From: an uncultured Rubrobacteraceae bacterium
GTDB lineage: Bacteria; Actinomycetota; Rubrobacteria; Rubrobacterales; Rubrobacteraceae
Reading direction: 5' to 3'
DNA length: 7,319 bases
Assembly: GCA_902805985.1 (NCBI GenBank)
Contig: CADCUW010000133.1
Coordinates: 1 to 7,319, forward strand
Below, piece by piece: positions 4,686 through 7,319 of this stretch. The translations under genes and the position numbers were made by a program. The notes below the pieces were generated by a model, which saw only the letters and a program-made list of their open reading frames with translations, had not been told where the DNA came from and did no database searches. The first letter of the stretch is position 1, and each line of letters opens with the position of its first letter.

Positions 4686-5558
4686 ATGAGGGACTTCTTC
4701 TCGGACCTGAGGGACATCGCCGGCCCCGGGGCGCTGGCGCGGTTGCTGCTCAAGGTGCGGGAGAACGACCTGCTGGGGCTCGCGGGGCAGTTGACCTACT
4801 TCTTCCTGCTCTCCTTCTTCCCCTTCCTGATCTTCCTCGTCGCGCTGGCCGGGCTCGTGCTGGACGACCCGGAATCTGCCGTCAGGCGTCTTATCGGGGA
4901 GTCGGCGGGCTTCCTGCCGCGGGAGGCAGCCGACCTTCTCGCGGCCTACCTGGACAGGACGCTGCGCGGCACGGGCTCGGGCGTCCTCGTCTTCGGGATC
5001 ATCACGACGCTGTGGATGGGCTCGGCGGCCTCGATCTCCATCACCAAGGCGGCCAACCGGGCCTACGGTCTCACAGAGACGCGCCCGTTCTGGAAGCTGC
5101 GCGGCACCTCCATCCTCCTAGCCCTCGGTTTCACGCTCCTGATGGCGACCCTCGCGCTCATTGCCTTCGAGGTGGAGGTCTTCGTGCAGGGGCTCGGCGG
5201 TCCGATGGAATCACTCCTCCCCATCTGGAGTGTGGCGCGCTGGGGGGTCGCCTTCGTGGTCGTGACCGCGACCCTGAGCATCCTCTACTATCTGGCCCCC
5301 GACGCCCGCGTGCCGTTCAAGTGGATCACGCCAGGGGGATTCGCGGCGACGGTCCTCATGTTCGTCGCGAGCGCCGCGCTTAGCTTCTACGCCTCGAGGC
5401 TCGGCAACTACGACCGGATCTACGGCCAGCTGGGCGCCGTCATAGTCTTCATGCTCTGGCTCTACGCCATGGGCCTCATGGTGCTCGTCGGGGTCGAGAT
5501 CAACGCCGTCCTCGCCCGCCGGGCCGAGGAGAAGAAGGGCGTCGAGCTGGTCCAATAG
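4686..5558 (+). CDS. YihY/virulence factor BrkB family membrane protein
   Basis: This 290-residue protein has the usual length and about six membrane helices of the YihY (BrkB, formerly 'ribonuclease BN') family. Helices lie at ~36-58, 98-118, 141-163, 184-203, 216-235 and 249-272. Family signatures are AGQLTYFFLLSFFPFLIF at 33-50, the LWMGSAASISITKAANRAYG region at 109-128, YYLAPDARVPFKWITPGG at 201-218, and YDRIYGQLGAVIVFMLWLYA at 242-261 followed by the GVEINAVLARR end. The old RNase BN label for this family is a mis-assignment; its real role is uncertain, with transport or envelope roles proposed. The start has a GAGAGGG SD just upstream (4677-4683). It follows the DedA-family gene by 31 bases in the same direction and converges with the photolyase gene 60 bases on. 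No clear terminator is seen in that gap. Confidence 0.92.
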   Translation: MRDFFSDLRDIAGPGALARLLLKVRENDLLGLAGQLTYFFLLSFFPFLIFLVALAGLVLDDPESAVRRLIGESAGFLPREAADLLAAYLDRTLRGTGSGVLVFGIITTLWMGSAASISITKAANRAYGLTETRPFWKLRGTSILLALGFTLLMATLALIAFEVEVFVQGLGGPMESLLPIWSVARWGVAFVVVTATLSILYYLAPDARVPFKWITPGGFAATVLMFVASAALSFYASRLGNYDRIYGQLGAVIVFMLWLYAMGLMVLVGVEINAVLARRAEEKKGVELVQ

Positions 5559-5618
5559 GAAGCCGGTAGCGAACTAGGGAGCCGCGAAGAGCGAGGCCAG
5601 GACCTACCCCGGGCGAAC

Positions 5619-7013
5619 CTATGCGGGCCCTTCTGCCTGGCCCTGCTCGACGAGGCGCTTCACCTTCTCGACGTACTGGCCGGGCTTGGCCTTGCGCTCC
5701 AGGCCGCCTGAGGACATGTAGCGGACCTTCCCGTAGACCTCGCGTTCGGTCCAGCCGCGGTCGTGCTGGCCGAAGACCCAGGCGACGTTGGCGTATGAGT
5801 TGGGGTCGCGGCCGTCGAGGAAGTACTTGTTGTTGAGGTAGAGCGTAGTTTTGTAGGCGTGCTCGGGGGTGTTGGACCACTCGAGGATCTTCTTCCCCCA
5901 GTACATGCGCATGTAGTTGTGCATGTACCCCGTATGGACCATCTCCTTCATCGCCGCGTTCCAGTACTCGTCGTGCGTCTCGGCGTTCTCCAGCTGCTTA
6001 GCCGTGTAGGTGTGCTCCCGGTCGTCCTTCTTGTGGTCTTCGAGCGTCTTCTTCGCCCAGTCGGGGAGGTTCGCGTACGAGTCGTAGTCGTCGTTGTAGA
6101 AGACGAAGTTGAAGGTGAGCTCGCGGCGCACGATGAGCTCTTCTAGAAAAGAGTCGGTGTTCTCGCCGCCGCCGGCCTCCTTCGCCTCCAATGCCAGCCA
6201 GATCGGGGATACGTGCCCGTAGTGCAGGTACTTGCTCATGTGGGAGACGTAGTCGGTCTGGGGCTGGTTGCGGTTTGCGTCGTAGTCGGGGAGGCTCTTC
6301 TTGAGGAAGCGGCGGAAGATCCTCTTCGCCTCGGAGTTTCCGCCCCTGTACAGGTGGCCGAGACGCCCCGCGCTCCGGTCGAGGTCCATCCCGTCCAGAA
6401 TACCGTCGATGTCCGACAGGTCTAATCCGTCTTCCCGCATGTTGGAGGACTGCTTCTCCGGCTTCGTCGGGGTCAGCTCCACGAGAAAGTCGTCGAGGTA
6501 CGCGTGGATCTTGGGCCGCAAGGTCCTCGCGGCGTGCTCCTGTTTGCCCGAGGCAAGCTCGACGGGCACCACCACGTCGCTCTCGACCTGCACGAGAGGA
6601 CAGCCCGCCTCCTTCGCCACCCTCTCGCGCCACTTTCTCTGGGGCCGCATGTACCCGCGGTCCGTGACGATGAGCGAGGCGTTCCGACCGGCCTCAAGCG
6701 CCACCTCGTCTGGCGAGCCTTCTCTGACGACGAACTTTATGCCGCGCCTGCCGAGGGCCTCCTCGACGTCCGCGAGCCCTTCGAGCATGAAGGCGTAGTG
6801 GCGGAGGTTTGCCTCGGGGTAGTCGTCGGTGAGGCCGAAGACGACGAGCAGTCGCTGGCCCAGGTCGTTTGCCCGCCCGACCGCGTACTCCAGGGCGTGG
6901 TTGTGGTCTGCGCGCTGGGAGGACTGCATCCAGTAGAGGACGTGATCTCCATCCCTCACCTCTTCTTCGTTGAGGTTCTGAACACGCTCTTCTTGAACCT
7001 GGCTTGTCGCCAT
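5619..7013 (-). CDS. phr: Class II CPD photolyase (deoxyribodipyrimidine photo-lyase)
   Basis: This flavoenzyme uses blue light to split cyclobutane pyrimidine dimers in DNA. The 464 residues fit class II photolyases. The N-terminal photolyase domain starts at HVLYWMQSSQRADHNHALEY (24-43), with NDLGQRLLVVFGL at 49-61 and IVTDRGYMRPQRKWR at 115-129. The FAD-binding domain shows SHMSKYLHYGHVSP (257-270), EELIVRRELTFNFVFYN (291-307) with LPDWA (316-320), HDEYWNAAMKEMVHTGYMHN (347-366), the MRMYWGKKILEW block (368-379), LYLNNKYFLDGRDPNSYANV (391-410) and GKVRYMSSGG (428-437). These are the class II hallmarks, including conserved tryptophans Trp372, Trp379 and Trp412 of the electron-transfer region. 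ATG 7013 is chosen over the in-frame ATG at 7097 because of a strong AAAGGGGAG SD directly before it, and because the longer form would start inside the upstream terminator region. No missing key residue is apparent. Confidence 0.96.
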   Translation of the reverse strand: MATSQVQEERVQNLNEEEVRDGDHVLYWMQSSQRADHNHALEYAVGRANDLGQRLLVVFGLTDDYPEANLRHYAFMLEGLADVEEALGRRGIKFVVREGSPDEVALEAGRNASLIVTDRGYMRPQRKWRERVAKEAGCPLVQVESDVVVPVELASGKQEHAARTLRPKIHAYLDDFLVELTPTKPEKQSSNMREDGLDLSDIDGILDGMDLDRSAGRLGHLYRGGNSEAKRIFRRFLKKSLPDYDANRNQPQTDYVSHMSKYLHYGHVSPIWLALEAKEAGGGENTDSFLEELIVRRELTFNFVFYNDDYDSYANLPDWAKKTLEDHKKDDREHTYTAKQLENAETHDEYWNAAMKEMVHTGYMHNYMRMYWGKKILEWSNTPEHAYKTTLYLNNKYFLDGRDPNSYANVAWVFGQHDRGWTEREVYGKVRYMSSGGLERKAKPGQYVEKVKRLVEQGQAEGPA

Positions 7014-7092
7014 CCCTCTCCCCTTTCGCGCGGGATCTCCTGTTGCCCGTACACGAGCATAGGGAAACCCGTCCGGGAAAGACGGGAGTACG
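7014..7092 (-). promoter_or_regulatory. phr: Photolyase leader: SD, -10-like box and hairpin
   Basis: The photolyase gene follows the terminator of the next leftward gene, so it needs its own promoter in this ~80-base gap. On the minus strand, TATGCT (7056-7061) is a possible -10 box about 43 bases before the ATG. No good -35 is seen at 16-18 bases. A 6-bp inverted repeat, CCCGTC (7068-7073) with GACGGG (7081-7086) and a 7-base loop, lies where a -35 region would be and could be an operator or a minor hairpin. The SD region is 7018-7025. Confidence 0.35.
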
Positions 7093-7128
7093 AACACAAA
7101 ACCGCCCCCCGCTCTCGCGGAGGGCGGT
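7093..7128 (-). terminator. Rho-independent terminator of msrB
   Basis: Arms ACCGCCCCCCGC (7101-7112) and GCGGAGGGCGGT (7117-7128) pair over 12 bp with one mismatch around a TCTC loop. Read leftward, the stem is followed by TTTGTGTT (7100 to 7093). It lies 25 bases past the msrB stop codon, as expected for its terminator. The rightward side lacks a T-run, so it is one-directional. Confidence 0.82.
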
Positions 7129-7152
7129 CGGTTGTTCGGTCTCTGAGCCCCG

Positions 7153-7319
7153 CTACTTCTGGCCGGTCTCGGGGTCGAACTTGAGCGCGGCTGAGTTTAT
7201 GCAGTAGCGCAGGCCCGTGGGCTGGGGGCCGTCCTCGAAGACGTGGCCCTGGTGGGCGCCGCAGGTGGCGCAGTGGACCTCGGTGCGGCGCATGAAGAGC
7301 ATGCGGTCTTCCTCGGTCT
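7153..7319 (-). CDS. msrB: Peptide-methionine (R)-S-oxide reductase MsrB, 3' part
   Basis: The gene enters from the right edge, and only the last 54 codons are inside. MsrB reduces the R form of methionine sulfoxide in proteins, using thioredoxin. The visible segment has [20 protein letters not shown], in which CATC is the second zinc-binding CxxC pair and HQGHVF the conserved core. [18 protein letters not shown] follows, in which the Cys in RYCIN is the catalytic residue. The tail is DPETGQK and then TAG at 7153-7155. The first zinc pair, any resolving cysteine and a possible MsrA fusion lie outside the window. It runs the same way as the photolyase, but an intrinsic terminator separates them, so they are neighbours in repair of light and oxidant damage rather than one transcript. 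Confidence 0.95.
   Translation of the reverse strand, partial: TEEDRMLFMRRTEVHCATCGAHQGHVFEDGPQPTGLRYCINSAALKFDPETGQK

Noticed and set aside
4661..5383. 240-codon rightward open frame over the YihY gene
   Set aside because: It is Arg/Gly/Pro-rich out-of-frame GC-rich DNA. The overlapping frame gives clear YihY signatures and membrane helices.
7014..7097. Extended photolyase start at 7097
   Set aside because: The extra 28 residues have no family counterpart and would begin in the tail of the msrB terminator. The ATG at 7013 has a strong SD.
6504..7184. 226-codon rightward open frame opposite the photolyase 5' end
   Set aside because: It runs antisense through the photolyase, its promoter gap and the msrB terminator, with no domain or SD.

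Overview
The window is GC-rich DNA (roughly two thirds G+C by eye, with strong third-position G/C bias in every gene). It looks like a chromosomal segment of a high-GC actinobacterium. TAGGAT-type -10 boxes, purine-rich Shine-Dalgarno (SD) sites and the gene set (class II photolyase, MsrB, DedA, YihY, Imm5-like protein) fit a stress-tolerant lineage such as Rubrobacter, but that name is an inference. I see no phage genes, transposase, tRNA, rRNA or CRISPR.

Left part (1-1010), leftward genes: a lipocalin-like gene broken by two single-base losses in G-runs (98-542), then a weakly supported 68-residue exported peptide (604-810). Its left end carries one copy of an imperfect ~60-90 bp element that recurs at ~931-1010 and ~2143-2231. 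The second and third copies lie directly in front of rightward genes and end in a TAGGAT box.

Middle part (1046-3848), rightward genes: a membrane-anchored alpha/beta hydrolase, then a tightly packed group. The group holds an 11-codon ORF, an Imm5-like putative immunity protein, a single-pass membrane protein with an Ala-Ser-Pro repeat tail, a 17-codon ORF, and a stand-alone class I fumarase/tartrate dehydratase beta-type subunit. The stops and starts of these five reading frames overlap or nearly touch, which suggests translational coupling. The usual alpha partner of the fumarase-type subunit is not in the window.

Right part: a two-gene membrane operon (DedA-family protein and YihY/BrkB-family protein, 4028-5558) converges on a leftward class II CPD photolyase (5619-7013). 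Behind it, also leftward, is the 3' end of a methionine sulfoxide reductase B gene (7153-7319) with its own intrinsic terminator at 7093-7128. Photolyase and MsrB together repair UV and oxidative damage.

No clearly new defence or mobile system is visible. The points most worth following are the three-copy promoter-linked repeat, the chained tiny ORFs, the orphan FumB-like subunit beside an immunity-like gene, and a DedA protein lacking the family's arginines.
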